Below, in pieces: positions 1-11,959 of a stretch of 64,000 nt of DNA; the first letter of the stretch is position 1, and each line of letters begins with the position of its first letter. Position numbers and translations under genes: made by a program. This DNA is from Drosophila persimilis (taxonomy: Eukaryota; Arthropoda; Insecta; Diptera; Drosophilidae). The stretch covers positions 2,604,001 to 2,668,000 of the forward strand of contig NW_020825322.1 of assembly GCF_003286085.1 (NCBI RefSeq). Direction: 5' to 3'. The notes beneath the pieces are model-generated. The model saw only the letters and a list, made by a program, of their open reading frames with translations. It was not told where the DNA came from and did no database searches.

Positions 1-3000
1 ATGTAGGCTCACAATCGTTCAGAACCAAACAATACTAAGCAAAACTTGAAGACAAATAGGAAAATAGATAGGTTTCTTATTTGAGAGAGTTCTCTTATGA
101 ATCAGGGATCAGGGATCAGTGGTGATCAATGATCACGATAGTGCTGGTGAGCGCACAAGATTATGGATCATCAATTCACGTACTAGATTCTCAAAAATGA
201 AGCGTAAAAATACTACGATTCATTTCCTTGATGCATTGCTGTTGGCTCACATATCGTTTAGAATAGCTCTAGCTCAATATTTCGATCTTACAAAGAATTA
301 TTTGACATGGCGCGATAGTAAGGAATGTATCATAGAAGCTCCCCAGCACGAAAACCATGTTGGATGACATTGTGCTGTTGTCTCTCATTTATTAGTATTA
401 TAATAAATTATTACATTAAGTTAGTAGACGATTTCTTTTAGCTTTTCAATAGAGTCTTTTATAGAATTAAAAATTACTTTTTCAGTGAATTTTTATCTCG
501 GTTTGGTTCAGTGTTTAAATTTCTTATTAATTCAGATATGAATTAAATATACAACAGAAATGAAGAATTTTGAGAATTTCTCTTGAATACTCAAAAATAT
601 TATGAGACAAAAAAAAAAATCGCAAAACTGTGGGAAATACCAACTTCAAAGCGTGCTCCTTTCAATACTGGCAAGACCAGGCAACCAGGCAACCATCGCT
701 ATTGTCAATGTCAATTTGGACTTGGCAAATGAAAACATTTCGCCTTCGAAAGGGGAATGGGGGTAGATACTCAAATACCATTGCAACATGGCCAGAACAA
801 CAAAGATGACAAGGAAATTTTCCGGAGAAAGCTGGCCAACTGGCAAAATACAATGAAAAACTGACATCCTGTCGACTAGAGGAGGCTGAAGACCACAGGG
901 ATGGGGCCTCTGACAGAAGGACACTAGCACAGTGGTGAAGTGGTATAGTGGGGGGGTGTTAAATTTCCATTGTATTTAAACAAAAACTAAACACTGAGAA
1001 AAGAGGCAAAAAGAGGCTGGCTGTCAGGGAAGAGAAGAACACGCTCGGGACATAGTAGCTTCGCCATACAAATTTGCAGAAGCAGCAGAAAAACCCTAAC
1101 GAAAAACCGAAAACTTACACATGAATTGAAATAACACGGAGCCCGAATCGTTGCATACCCTTGCACAGTAAATTTTGTAATTATCGCTAATGAATTGTCA
1201 TTGATTGAATTTAAGTTTTAAATTGTGTATTGCCACGGCCGATGGATTACGACATGGCTTTATCGAATCTGGTGATAGTGCTAGGGTATGAAATGGTGTT
1301 TTTTCTGCGTGACAAACATCTGGGATACAGCGAAATAGCCTCTGGAAGAGCACAGTGCATTAGCACAGACAGAAGACAGCAAGAAATAGTAACAAGATGG
1401 GCGGCAGTACGATGTGGGCGTGTGCGGTGCGGCGATGGCGGTCACAGTACCGCCATCGGGGACAAGAAATAATCAAATGAGAAAGTGCAATAAGAAGCAA
1501 CAAAGCGGAGTGCATTGGAATGGCAAAAAAGGGTGAGAAATGAAAATATGAAAAATTCATGCAACAGAAATAGACGTTGACCGAACCAGGAGAAGTGCTG
1601 ATAGGAATGCAGCTCGGGGAAAATGGGTTACTGGAAAACTGCAAAACGTATTATTTCTGTGAAATGTTTAGCAAGTGAAATTCTAGATATTTAAGGAATA
1701 TTTTGGGATGTACAGAATTCACATATTGAGTGCCATTTCTGCACATAAAGTGGATCCCTTTTATAGATTAAGCAGCAACACGACATAAGGCTTGAAAAAT
1801 CTTACAAAAAATGTTCAATAATCATTAATATTTATTTAAAAGCAGTTCGTTTTTCCAGATCGAAACCAATCAATCAAAAACTTGTGCCCCAAAATGCAGG
1901 GGGAACGCAGGTCCCTTTTAAAGTGAAAACAGAAAAACTGGTTGAGGGTTTTTATGGAATATTTCGGGCCCCATTTCTGGGCTTCCTTTGCTGGAAAGGA
2001 TTGCAATCCACTCGACGCGACGCAGGGACACGTGTTCGTTGAATGCGAGATCAGGTACCTGTCAAAACCGATGGAAGACGTCGTCCAACCGGTTCGAGAC
2101 TGTCCTGCTGATATTCATATGCAATTTTTAGTTAATTTCTTCTACTCTTTGCAAAAGTATACAACATTTTAGCGATTTGTTTAATATTCGTATGGGAACA
2201 TCTGCTATTCCATTGTATTATTTTTAGTTTTTGAATGCATTTACGTTTAAAAAATATTTTGTTGGCATATTTGCTTCCGTAATTTCCGTATTCCTGAACA
2301 AAGTGAGTTCCCGAGTGAATGAAATCATGGAGAAGGTTTGTCCTTTTGAGGGTATCCCAACTTCGGTCCTTGAAATTAAATCCTCCGCTCCTTTATTCAT
2401 ATTTTACTTATAATTTTTTTTGATTGAAGCTTTAAATTTTGCCATGATTGCAATGTGGGCCCTGTAATACCTTAATAGCCCAAAGACGCTGGCCAAGGAC
2501 GAGAAGACAAGGGGAAGGCGATGGGAGAAGCAGAACAGCAGGACGGGGAAGGATTCGACGGCTTCATATTTCGATACGGTGTTATTTATGCAGCTTGGGG
2601 TCGGTCGGGCTCCTGTTATTAAAAATATTTGTACAGCCGCCAAGGGAACGACGAGGGAGCTTCTCCTCTCTCTCTCCCTCTCTGTCACAGCCTGTCTCTT
2701 TCTACCTGACAAGCCGTAACCGCAGGGGCGCAGCCGTTTCTTTCCCTCTCCCCATCGGTTCGGTTCTGGTTGGTTGCAACTCTATCCGTGCCGCCCTGTG
2801 CTCGACGCAGAGCCTGACGTTGTCATCCTTGAGATCCCTTGTTCTTTTTGTTTTTTTTCTTGTCTTCTTCGAGGCTTTTTTGCGTTGCTTAATTTTTCCC
2901 TTGGTTTCAGTTCGCGATTTGATTTTTTCGTACTTTTTTGGTTTTAAATTTCGAGCCTAAGACGTTAATCCCCAAATGGCATCCGATGAAGGAGTGTACC

Positions 3001-6000
3001 AAAATGAAGAGATTCTATCGACTGCGACAGAGATTGCTCCAAATTGGAATTCATTCCATCATTCAAGTCTGTGTCAAAATCGAGATGCGATTCCACAGGC
3101 AGAGCTCAAAACCCCAATGAAACTCCAAAATGAAAGAAATATGACGGCTTAATCGTAGAGTATTGATGTGGTCGGACTTTCGCAGAGGAAGAAGGCATCA
3201 ATTTCGTCCCATTTGATGTTCAACATGTGTCTGTTTCTATGGAAACTATGCAAGGCTCAGCCTCAAAACTTTCTGAACTATGTGTAAAATATTACACAAA
3301 AGAACCCTTTTCCCCCCTGTGGTGGCAAATATGGGATGCATTCATGGGCTGAAGAACGGAACGTCATAGTACTACCTTCTGCAGGGTATACCATCGATTG
3401 TGATGGATGTGCTTCAATCAGCATTCGTTTACATATCCTTAAAATTTCGAAATTACTGAATTTTACTGAATTTATACAGTTTGTTGCGAGTCACCTGCGA
3501 ATTTTCCAGTCTGTTGAACAGTTATTTGTACTTCCGTTTGATTAAAATATGATTCCGTCTCGTTAAAAATGTCATGGCCTTGCTGCCGTCCAATTAGTGG
3601 TCGGCTTTGGCTTTATCATATTTTACCACTGCTAAGAAGTGGTAAAATTTACAAACTGTATTTCTCCGTTAACCATTTAATTCGTTATTATTAAATTACT
3701 CATTCTTATGGCTTGATTTACTTTGCATTATTATTGCATATTTAGAAAGGCAGAATTAATCAATAAATCGTCGAAATATGGTCCAAAGTGTAATGTGACA
3801 TTTTGGCTATAATTAACTAATTGAACGTAATGGAGACTCTCAAAGCAGAAGTCATTAGAAAATCCCCCGGGGGGCATTCATTTTCACCGCATTCCCCTGG
3901 CTCTGTGGCATGGATATGCCACATATGGGGATATGTTTGATGTCCGTGGGCCTCAAACTATTATCTGATTACCACTGAAACGACTCTCTTGGTGGCTGGT
4001 ATCTAGTGTGCTGTTACGTACTCGGTTTCTTGCCGGGTTGCGTTTCAGCAGCCACGAAATCCTTTGTCACATGCGGCCTGCCGCCTTTGCTGCATCCTCT
4101 TTTTGCCGCCTCTAATCCAATTTCCGAGTGTAAATATTTTAAATGACTTTTACAGATAAATGGTATATATATTTTGCATATTTGTTTATGCCTCATTTTA
4201 TTGACTTGTTTCTCGCTCGCTTTCACGGTTTTATATTTTTAATTTAAATACTTTTGCGATGCGTGTGTGAATATCGAATTGATTAAAAATAAAATATCAA
4301 TTCTGAGTGATGGGTGGACAGAGGGACAGTGCGGCTGTGGGGAGCGAGGGGACACACATGGCACACAATATTTAATGCTATTGCATTTAATTGGAAATTT
4401 CTGCTTGAGCAGCGACACGGCTGCGAAGCGATGAAATTATGAAAAACCTATATGAATATGCATATGCATCTGCATATACTCGCATCGTACATAAATGCGC
4501 AATCGTGTGCGTATATGTATGTATATATCCGGCAATTTATCGGTCAGATATGTATGTGTATATGTCAATATATGCCCAACTTAAAGGCGATTGGCTGGAC
4601 AAACACTGCACTGCCCTGCACTGCACTGCAACAGCAGCAGCAGCAAAAGCTACAACAACAACGTTAAGATTAAATGCAGCGTAGTTGCCATTAACAATGA
4701 TTACCTGAAAGCCGATTCCCAATAATTAAATGTGCAACAGCGCGCCATTTTTAATTGCAGGCCACAAAATGGCCCCCGCCTTCCACCTCCACCTCCACCC
4801 CCACCTCAACCTCTCTCTCTTTCCCTGCTGTCCATTCACCCATGTGTCCGTGTCCGTGTCCGTGTCAGTATCCGGGAAGCCGCAAAAACAGGACGCAAAG
4901 AGTTCCCCGGGTTTGGCCGGCCGGGACGGAACGGGAGGCCCAAGGATGGGATGGATACCGGGATTGCCGTCGCTTTTCCTCGTTCAGTTCGGTTTCATGT
5001 GCATATCAAAATGTTGATTCCGATTTTAATTTATTCATATTTATGCAAAAGAACAGCGAAAACAACACCAGCAGTAAAAAGCATTCGGCACTTTGCTTGC
5101 ATACTCGACTGTCGTACTCCCGGACTCTCTGGCGCAGCTGCTGCTCCGCCGGAGCCGCCTCGCCCGTCCGTTCGTGGGCGTGATTATTGTTTTTGACTTT
5201 AAAACGCCTCATTGCACCCACACTTTGCTCATACACTCGCGAGTCCCAAGCAGCGAGGCTTATTAAGGGCCAGAAAGTGGCGCGAAAGAATCTTTTGATC
5301 CGAGAAAAATATTATCGCACTCATTTGATCAGATGCCTTTTTTTGGCGTGGGTGTCAATGCTTTTGCACATTTCTAATTAAATATGTATATATATATACT
5401 CTATATATAGCGATTTCCAAAAGAACTACAAAAATACCCCTCCTATAAGAATACATGTCAAGCCTCTCCTTGGAGTTCGACGTTTTAATGGGACCTTTTC
5501 TGAGAAGGGGTTAGAACATGTATCTTATATCTGAGTAGTGGGAATGGTCCCTATATCATGGCAAGGAAACAGCAGAAGATGCCTGAGTTACTCATACCCT
5601 TCACCCTGAGACCTACACACAGGGTATTACCCAGGTCGATGCGGTTCCCTCTCATTCTGTGATATTTTTAATCCTCTACGTTCCTCGCTGCTTATGCTGC
5701 TGCTGCTGCTGCTGCTACTCAGGTTAATAATTGAACCGACTCTGGGATCCTGGCAGTTTCTAAAGCAACTAACAATGTCCTCCCTTCCAGCTTTCAGCTT
5801 CCAGCTTGCGCCTTCCACCTGCCTGCCACCTCTCTGAGTTATACGTATTGTTGTTAGTTGGTTATTGGTGTTGGTTTTCCCTTCCAGTGACGCTGCCTGG
5901 CTTGAACCCAATTATGAATTATTTGTAATCTTATCTTTAAGTGTATAGCATAAAAATTATAATTTTGCGGCCAGGGTACGAGACAGAATCCCCATAAAGC

Positions 6001-8360
6001 AGCGGGAGAGGAGAGCGGCAGGAGAGGGGTGTTTGGCTTCTACAATTTCAGTATTAAAATTTATTAAAAATATATAAACGAAGGAATTTCTAACCGCATA
6101 GACGCCGACGAAGACGGAGACGAACATGAAGCTGAAGCCCTGTTTGCAGCTCAGGCTGAGGCTTTAGGGCTTGGACCTGCATCTTCCTCCGAGACCGAGA
6201 CCGAGTCCGAGACGGTGACGGTGACGGTGCCGAGAGTGCTGGGATTCTGCTGGGTAGGGATAGGGATAGGGAATATAAAACGCTTAACCGCAAGAGCAGT
6301 TGACGAGGTAGAAGGGATAGAGTAGACCCTTCAGGGCGTCGTCTTTGCCTCGCCATGTGAATGGCACCAAAGTGGATGCTTCAGCATGCACGGACGCCAC
6401 TTGCAAAAATTTCCCTGTACACTCGTACTCGTATATGTATGTGTGTGTGCGTGTGTGTGTGTCTGTCTGTTTCTCATCGCCGTCGTCGTCCTCTGAGCCG
6501 GATAGTCTAGCATCAGGAATCAGGATTCACCCAGCTCCATCCGGGGTCGAGACAGTGATGCAGTCTTGACAGATAAACAGGAAGTCGTCGTCGTCATCGT
6601 CCTCCTCAACACTTCAACCTGTATGTCGAGAGGGTGTGCAGTAGTACGAGTATATATGCACGTGTGTATCCGTGTGTTGTGGCAATGTGTTAAGGGTTGA
6701 GAATGGAAGCTTGGGGCATACCATACGAGAGTATGCATTGCCCTTTGTCTTAGCCTACTTGGCCGAGCCTTCGTGTTTGGCCCGTTGTTTCGGTTTTATT
6801 CATAAAATAAATGAAGTACGAGTATTTAGCCAAGTCAGACAACGTTTTACACCGCAGAGAGACGAGTGAGATACGGTCAAAAGGAGGTGGCCTGATGCTG
6901 ATGGCTCCAGATATGCAGGGAATGACCCCAACTGACTTGTGTAGTGAGTTACCGACTGCTGTCTGAATTAGCCGCCTGCCTCGAGAACCAACTGCACAGA
7001 AAATCTCTTAAATGTAGCAAATGAAGCGGAAAGTCTGAAAGTCTGAAGGGGTTGAGATCGGCCAATCTAGATTGATCACTCTTAAAGTGTATCCGTATTT
7101 CGCACTCGAAATTCGAATGTCGCAACTGCCCCATCGCTTTTGTCTTCCAACAACTTCTTGTTCGACTTGGACACTTTCAGACACTTTCCTACCAAATTTG
7201 TGGTGTCAATGTGACATATGAGGACTGCGGTTTCATTTCCAATTTCTGTTGTATCCCCAAAATGTGGGCAGAAGTTTTCACCGCCCTGCACCCTGCACCT
7301 TCCCCTCGGCTCCTTTCGCACGCCTCGCCTCCGTCTGGGGTAATTATAAATAGCTGACTGGGGCCCAGACTCATTTGTTACTCGGCTCTTTAGCCTACCT
7401 GGCTGGCTAGCTGGCTATCTCTCCCATCTGTAGTATAGTATCTATGTGTGTGGATCCGGCCCACGCCCACCCTCTGCAGGAGGAGAACGAACACTTCCTG
7501 CCGAGGTATTTTAACATGATGCTCAAGTGGAGAGAACGCTTGTTTTTAATTAGTTTGCGCTGACCAGGAAGGAATGCCAGGAGGGAGAGAGAGAGGGCTA
7601 AGACGCAGGATGGAGGTATCCACAGGAACAGCCATGTGTCTGGATGCTCGCCTCTGTGCACAGTGTGTGCTACGAACTATTTTATTCGAAAATGCTAGTC
7701 ATAGGGGTAAATATTTTTGCAATTTATACCACTTTTCAGAGCATAATTTAATTCGAACAGATTCCCAAGGTCCCGGGTGTGAGTTTAGACAAGAATATTC
7801 AAGCTATAAGGGGGCACAAAGATGTTGCAACTAATAATGCAACAAAAATAATGAAAAATGTTCCACATAGTCATAGCTTCTGTTCACATAATAAATGTAG
7901 TACCCTCCCACACAAATATTTACGAAAAAGAAAAGGCTAGAGTCTGTACATCGTTGCAGAAACTCAATGCAAATCAAAGACCAAAGGGCCAATACATATA
8001 CCCCTGGAAAAATATTTAGAATTGACCATTTATATATTCGAGCTGTCTGGTTAGAGAGTTTCCTTAAAGGCAACATAACCTACGCAGTTTTCATTCGACC
8101 ACAACCAAAAGATCATATCCATATACATAGACACACATACATGCATAAATGCCCCAGAATTTGGTGGTGTGGCTACATATATGTATGTAGCTATAACCTA
8201 TATAGGTTATGTTCGCATACCATGAAAATCAACTAGACTGTATATAAATATCACCTTAACTTAAGTACGCAAATCACACAGATCTCGATACACACTCACA
8301 TGACCTGCAGTTGTTGTAGTTGTAGTTGTAGTAGTAGGAGTTTCGCAATACATTGGCGCC
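1..8360. other. non-coding stretch with simple repeats
   Basis: I see no gene I can support here. The stretch is AT-leaning non-coding DNA with short arrays: TGTCCG hexamers at about 4844-4867, a CTG run at about 5696-5716, GAGACC/GTGACG repeats near 6186-6232 and a GT run at about 6439-6462. Short pieces resembling the ATACCCTT...AGGGTA ends of DINE-1-like elements occur near 3378 and 5588-5626, but they are too short to call. Open frames here lack good starts, splice sites or recognisable domains. Confidence 0.6.
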
Positions 8361-8655
8361 GAAACTTCTCGAAGGGTTGCAATCACCAGCACGACGTACG
8401 GCGACACATGAAAAAAAAACAGACTTTAGTATATTTTGACCAGCACCACGATTATTTAAAACTTCATTAAACGACAAAACTCCTGAGGGCAAACCATACA
8501 CGTGCTGGTCAAATATTCTCAAATCGTTGAAATCATTAGCTCCACGCTCCACAGCACATGAAAAAAATAAGACTTTAGTATATGTACATCCGTATGTGTG
8601 TATGCATGTGTGTAAACGACAAACTCTTGACGAACGGCAGAGCACTACTCGAAAA
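8361..8655. repeat. 150-bp tandem dimer
   Basis: Two adjacent units (8361-8510 and 8511 to about 8655) align in order over most of their length with many substitutions. Shared landmarks are ACTTCTC/ATTCTC near each start, then CACATGAAAAAAA followed by AGACTTTAGTATAT, then TAAACGACAAA(A)CTC near each end. The period is 150 bp, and the minus strand stays open through both units, so each reads as about 50 codons with a shared FFSC core. I do not recognise the family. It could be a degenerate satellite fragment, part of an undescribed transposable element, or an old local duplication. Confidence 0.65.
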
Positions 8656-8753
8656 ACTGTGCATCTAGCTTTAAGGTACATATTTGTAAAAGAAAAATTA
8701 CGCTAAGAAACGGATTGAAGCTTGAACTTAGTGCTGTTAAAGCATATCAATGT

Positions 8754-8783
8754 CATCGATGTTTTTTTTCTCAAGTATCGATG
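8754..8783. promoter_or_regulatory. paired DRE-like boxes
   Basis: CATCGATG (8754-8761) and TATCGATG (8776-8783) lie 22 bp apart, each followed by a T run. TATCGATA is the established DREF binding element of Drosophila housekeeping promoters; both sites here match it at seven or fewer of eight positions. They sit about 1 kb upstream of the E2 pseudogene, in the same direction. They may be the remains of its promoter, with a MITE later inserted between. That link is inference. Confidence 0.35.
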
Positions 8784-8986
8784 TTTTTGCAAGAGATTCT
8801 GTCTAGATTGCTGCAAAATCCACAGACTCTGATAAGGCATTGGGCTTAGATCGGCAGACGCTGCTGGACAGAACGTTAAATGCTTCCTATGACCTTATTG
8901 TTAACTGCGAAAAAAAGAGATAGCTTCAACGGAACAGCATGCAGTCAGAGCGAGACAGATATATGCGTCAGTTCGGGCGCTCTCAG

Positions 8987-9303
8987 CAGTGCTGCCAGAT
9001 TTTGAGCATCAAAATATGCTAAATTTCACCAAAAAAAACAAGCTACAAATTGCATAAAAAAGGCTAACAAATTGTGTCTATATTTCATCTAATTTTCTAT
9101 TACTCGAATCGGTATAGCTGGAACGTATTAAATTGGCCAAAGCTTTATAGTGCCATCTGGACTTTGCCAAGGGACTGAGTGCATTTTTTGGTGATATTAA
9201 AGAAGGCTAGATTAAAGGCTATAAGCATTTTCATAATTTTTCAAGCATATCCGTTTTCAAATAAGCTGGATCTAGCCTTAAATAGGCTAAAATGGCAACA
9301 CTG
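8987..9303. mobile_element. hAT-type MITE, 317 bp, with 8-bp TSD
   Basis: The ends are imperfect inverted repeats. The left end reads CAGTGCTGCCAGATTTT; the right end read inward reads CAGTGTTGCCATTTTAG. The element is flanked by a perfect 8-bp direct repeat GCTCTCAG (8979-8986 and 9304-9311). CAGTG-type ends plus an 8-bp target duplication are diagnostic of the hAT superfamily. Inside are repeated AGGCTA motifs in both orientations (about 9061, 9204, 9216, 9274 and 9284), which look like subterminal transposase-binding repeats. There is no coding capacity, so it must be non-autonomous. The perfect target duplication suggests a fairly recent insertion. The empty site would read GGGC-GCTCTCAG-TATTG. 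Confidence 0.85.
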
Positions 9304-9791
9304 GCTCTCAGTATTGCCGAGAGTAAAATAAGTCCCGAAAGAGAGTCAGCGGACCACCTTAAGTAATTTCAAAATGGGCTAGGAGCTGGCTGGCTGGCTG
9401 TATGTTTTGGAAAACGTAATTTTTCTGCAGAAATAGTGTCTCAGTTCTTCGATTGATAGCCGGGAGACGACTCTGTAGAGGGCTACGGGCACTAATTTTG
9501 AGTTTCGTCTCTCATGCTAACTCTCTAATCGCAGCACAGTTCTTAAATATGGCCGTATTCCATTGGACTTGACTTGGATTGGAACTGACTGGGTGGTTGT
9601 TGGACTAGACTAGACCTGAACAACATTTTAGGTTAAGTCCGGATGAATCCAGCTGTACCTAAATCTTGAATTACAAAATCATTGGAAACATTGAAAGCAT
9701 CGACTGTCGCAAACATCGTTGTTTCTTCAGCTCTACTAGAGTTGGGTGGTTCATTCCATGGGCCCCGTTGTAAAAGCATTTGGTGAAAAAA

Positions 9792-10318
9792 ATGTGCAAT
9801 AATCATATCGTAAGCAATAATCGTTTATACAATCTGATAAAAGTGTTTCTAAACGCTTTGCCGTCTTGCAGGAGATGCCACCACCTACACCTAAAAGGGC
9901 GCGGCTCGTGGCCGCTCGAAATGCCGCTGCCACCCAGCGCTACAACCGCGCAGCCCCTGAGCCCGACGCGGCGGAACCTGCGAACGATGGCTGTGTAGTT
10001 GCGGCTCAGGAATATCAGATCGACAATAATATAGACTTCCGCCGCATCCACAGGGAAGGAGACAAAATGAGGAGCGATCCGACGGAGGGGTGAAAAGTGG
10101 ACTCTATCTACAACTGGAGAGCCATTATCCTTGGGCCCTTGGACACGCCCTATGCGGGCGGTCAATCGCTGCTGACTGAGCCCAACCCCGATAGCCCATT
10201 GAACTGCATTGCTGCGTTATTGTACAAGACAGACCGCTTGGCCCGCCAGTGGACCGCTCTGTACGCGAAGCCCGTCGCTTCATCTGTCGCTGGCCATTCA
10301 GAAACAGCTCCTCCATAA
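9792..10318 (+). pseudogene. ubiquitin-conjugating enzyme (E2) pseudogene
   Basis: The frame from ATG 9875 encodes a Lys/Arg/Ala-rich N-terminus, then recognisable E2 (UBC fold) pieces: helix 1 (FRRIHREGDKMRSDPTEG), the strand region IYNWRAIILGPLDTPYAGG, and the C-terminal part SLLTEPNPDSPLN with YKTDRLARQWTALYAK. Relative to the family, a TGA at 10091-10093 stands where a Cys is usual (DPPxxC). About 65 residues between the GG turn and SLLTE are missing, removing the HPN motif and catalytic Cys. The frame otherwise runs on to TAA at 10316-10318. Upstream is an apparently intact 62-bp intron (9810-9871: GTAAGC donor, CTAAAC branch-like site, CCGTCTTGCAG acceptor). Splicing it would join an upstream ATG (9792) in frame. 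An intron argues against a simple retrocopy and for a decayed duplicate or original locus. It cannot charge ubiquitin. The parent gene is not identified. Confidence 0.8.
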
Positions 10319-11327
10319 CATATACACACAATTTGAAGGATTACATGTTATGTTTTCAAATACAAAAACTACCAATATTCTAACAGATTGGTAATTGCTT
10401 TTATTGTTGCAGCATTAGCGTATGGATATCGAGAGATCTCAACGATATGTATGTATAATGTACACATCTACATGTGTACAATATATGTGTGTATAACACC
10501 CCAATTTGTGGGTTAACTTCTCGTTATTCTCCTTGTGTGTCGCCCTATCATTCTTGGAAAGTGGAACAGCAAATGAAGTGGAAACGGTTGTCATTAGCAG
10601 AAGTGTCGATCTTTGGCGTGGAGAGACAATACATACATACACACACTTGGATGTCTGGACATTTAATGTCACGCCTCGAATTTCCGCATCGCAGCTAATA
10701 AACTTTCCGTTTTGGTTTCGCTTTTTGTTCAACGACTGTGTTCATGTGTGTCCGCTTTTCACTTCCTATCGCCAGCCACTTGGTTTGATTTTTATTTCCA
10801 TTCTGCTGGCTGTTGGCCATCGCTGATGATGAAATTAGCCCAAAAGAGAACAATCAAACCCAAACCCCCAGCACCTCAACACCTCATGCCGTGTTAATCA
10901 ACCATTAATAATGAAGCCACTCCGACTCCGGCCGAGAAGGCTGACCAACATCCAACATCCGAATCAGAATCCAAACAGTTTTCGGCCAAATGAAGCGTGC
11001 TAAATGCAGCCGATTTATTTTCTATATCCAGCTGTGTATGTATACATACACAGATCCATATACACATGCACACCGCTACATATATGTGTATGTGTTCATA
11101 CATATGTATGTGTTCATGTGGGCTACGGCTACGCAGCAGCGGAAGACAAACAATTTCTTGGAATTGATTTCTTGCGGTTTTTGCGGCGCGTAGCCCTAAA
11201 AATGCACAAAAGCCCAAAGAGCGGACTCAAGAGAAGAGAAGAATGGTTCGGGTGGTGCGATTGTGGTTAAGGTGGCAGCCACCGCCAGGTGGAAGTGGAT
11301 GTGGATGTGGATACGGATGGGCATTGG

Positions 11328-11359
<32 letters not shown>

Positions 11360-11558
11360 ATGTGCAGATGCAAGGGTATCTAAGCCACAGCGCCAGAAGT
11401 TATCGGTGACAGTTGCGGGTGCATCACCAGTAGCTTTTCCCTGCTTCTCTTTGTCTCCTTCCCGATAAATGTACACACATACATACATATGTATGTACAT
11501 ATGTGGTTTGCGCCAGAGTTGTGTGTGGGGCTAAGTGACGGGTTGATTGCTGACATGA
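10319..11558. other. non-coding stretch with hexamer arrays
   Basis: No gene is seen. A 9-bp inverted repeat (TGTACACAT, loop CTAC) lies near 10459-10480. GTGGAT units occur at about 11295-11311, and GGGCAT hexamers at about 11318-11359. The palindrome TACATACATATGTATGTA lies at 11480-11497, and a shorter version at 11098-11109. The hexamer arrays keep several frames open and explain the open frames here. Confidence 0.6.
11368..11402 (+). mobile_element. possible DINE-1-like 3' end fragment
   Basis: GCAAGGGTATCTAAGC followed by CACAGCGCCAGAAG resembles the usual 3' terminus of DINE-1/INE-1-type Helitrons (GCAAGGGTATATAAGC, then a short TTCGGC...CGAAG hairpin). No matching 5' part is seen because the hexamer array lies directly upstream. 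It is short and could be chance. Confidence 0.25.
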
Positions 11559-11559
11559 A

Positions 11560-11859
11560 ATGTGGGGCTTATTAGCTAATAGTAATGGTTTTGCATCAGA
11601 GTCCAAAGTACATCTTCCATCAGCGAAACGAGGTTGTATGAACAACCAATGTGTGCCCACAGGCCCTATGTACATGCGACGACAGATTGAGGCAAGGAAG
11701 GAGATGAGGCGCAGCTCGCAAAACCGCAAATTCGAGTGCATCGGGACAGAGGTGTTGTTCGCCAGAATAATTGGATATTTTCATCAGGCGTTTGATCTGG
11801 TAGTCCAGACCGTCAAGCTCAGGGGCGTGGCTAGGCAGCCAAAGGCCCTGGGGCCCTAA
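11560..11859 (+). CDS. doubtful 99-residue ORF
   Basis: An ATG-initiated frame of 99 codons ends in TAA 100 bp from the 3' end of the convergent two-exon gene. The second half has a protein-like mix of residues (around RRQIEARKEMRRSS and FHQAFDLVVQTVKLRG). I recognise no domain, see no signal peptide or membrane segment, and find no AATAAA just downstream on this strand. A frame of this length is expected by chance in a window of this size, so treat it as unproven. Confidence 0.15.
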   Translation: MWGLLANSNGFASESKVHLPSAKRGCMNNQCVPTGPMYMRRQIEARKEMRRSSQNRKFECIGTEVLFARIIGYFHQAFDLVVQTVKLRGVARQPKALGP

Positions 11860-11894
11860 CTAAAGTCAGCTACTCTTTAATGGTTACGCCCGAT

Positions 11895-11959
11895 TTTATT
11901 TATGTTCTGAATTTTGTACAGTTTACAATAGACGTTGCCATCAAATGTCAGACTTTATT
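11895..11959 (-). other. poly(A) signals of the two-exon gene
   Basis: On the minus strand AATAAA occurs at 11959-11954, overlapping the TGA stop (TGAATAAA), and again at 11900-11895. If the first is used, the 3' UTR would be only a few tens of bases. The second gives a more ordinary length. Confidence 0.5.

Noticed and set aside
6858-6943. Possible 86-nt plus-strand exon with GTA|GTGAGT donor and MAPDMQGMTPTDLC
   Set aside because: The acceptor lacks a pyrimidine tract, and frames this short are often open by chance.
7082-7321. 79-codon minus-strand frame with protein-like residues (ends ATFEFRVRNTDTL)
   Set aside because: It starts from GTG, lacks splice sites at sensible positions, and matches no family I know. 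I could not separate it from chance.
8274-8681. 135-codon minus-strand ORF over the 150-bp dimer
   Set aside because: Not called as a gene because the start and end are in unrelated simple repeats. The dimer is reported as a repeat instead.
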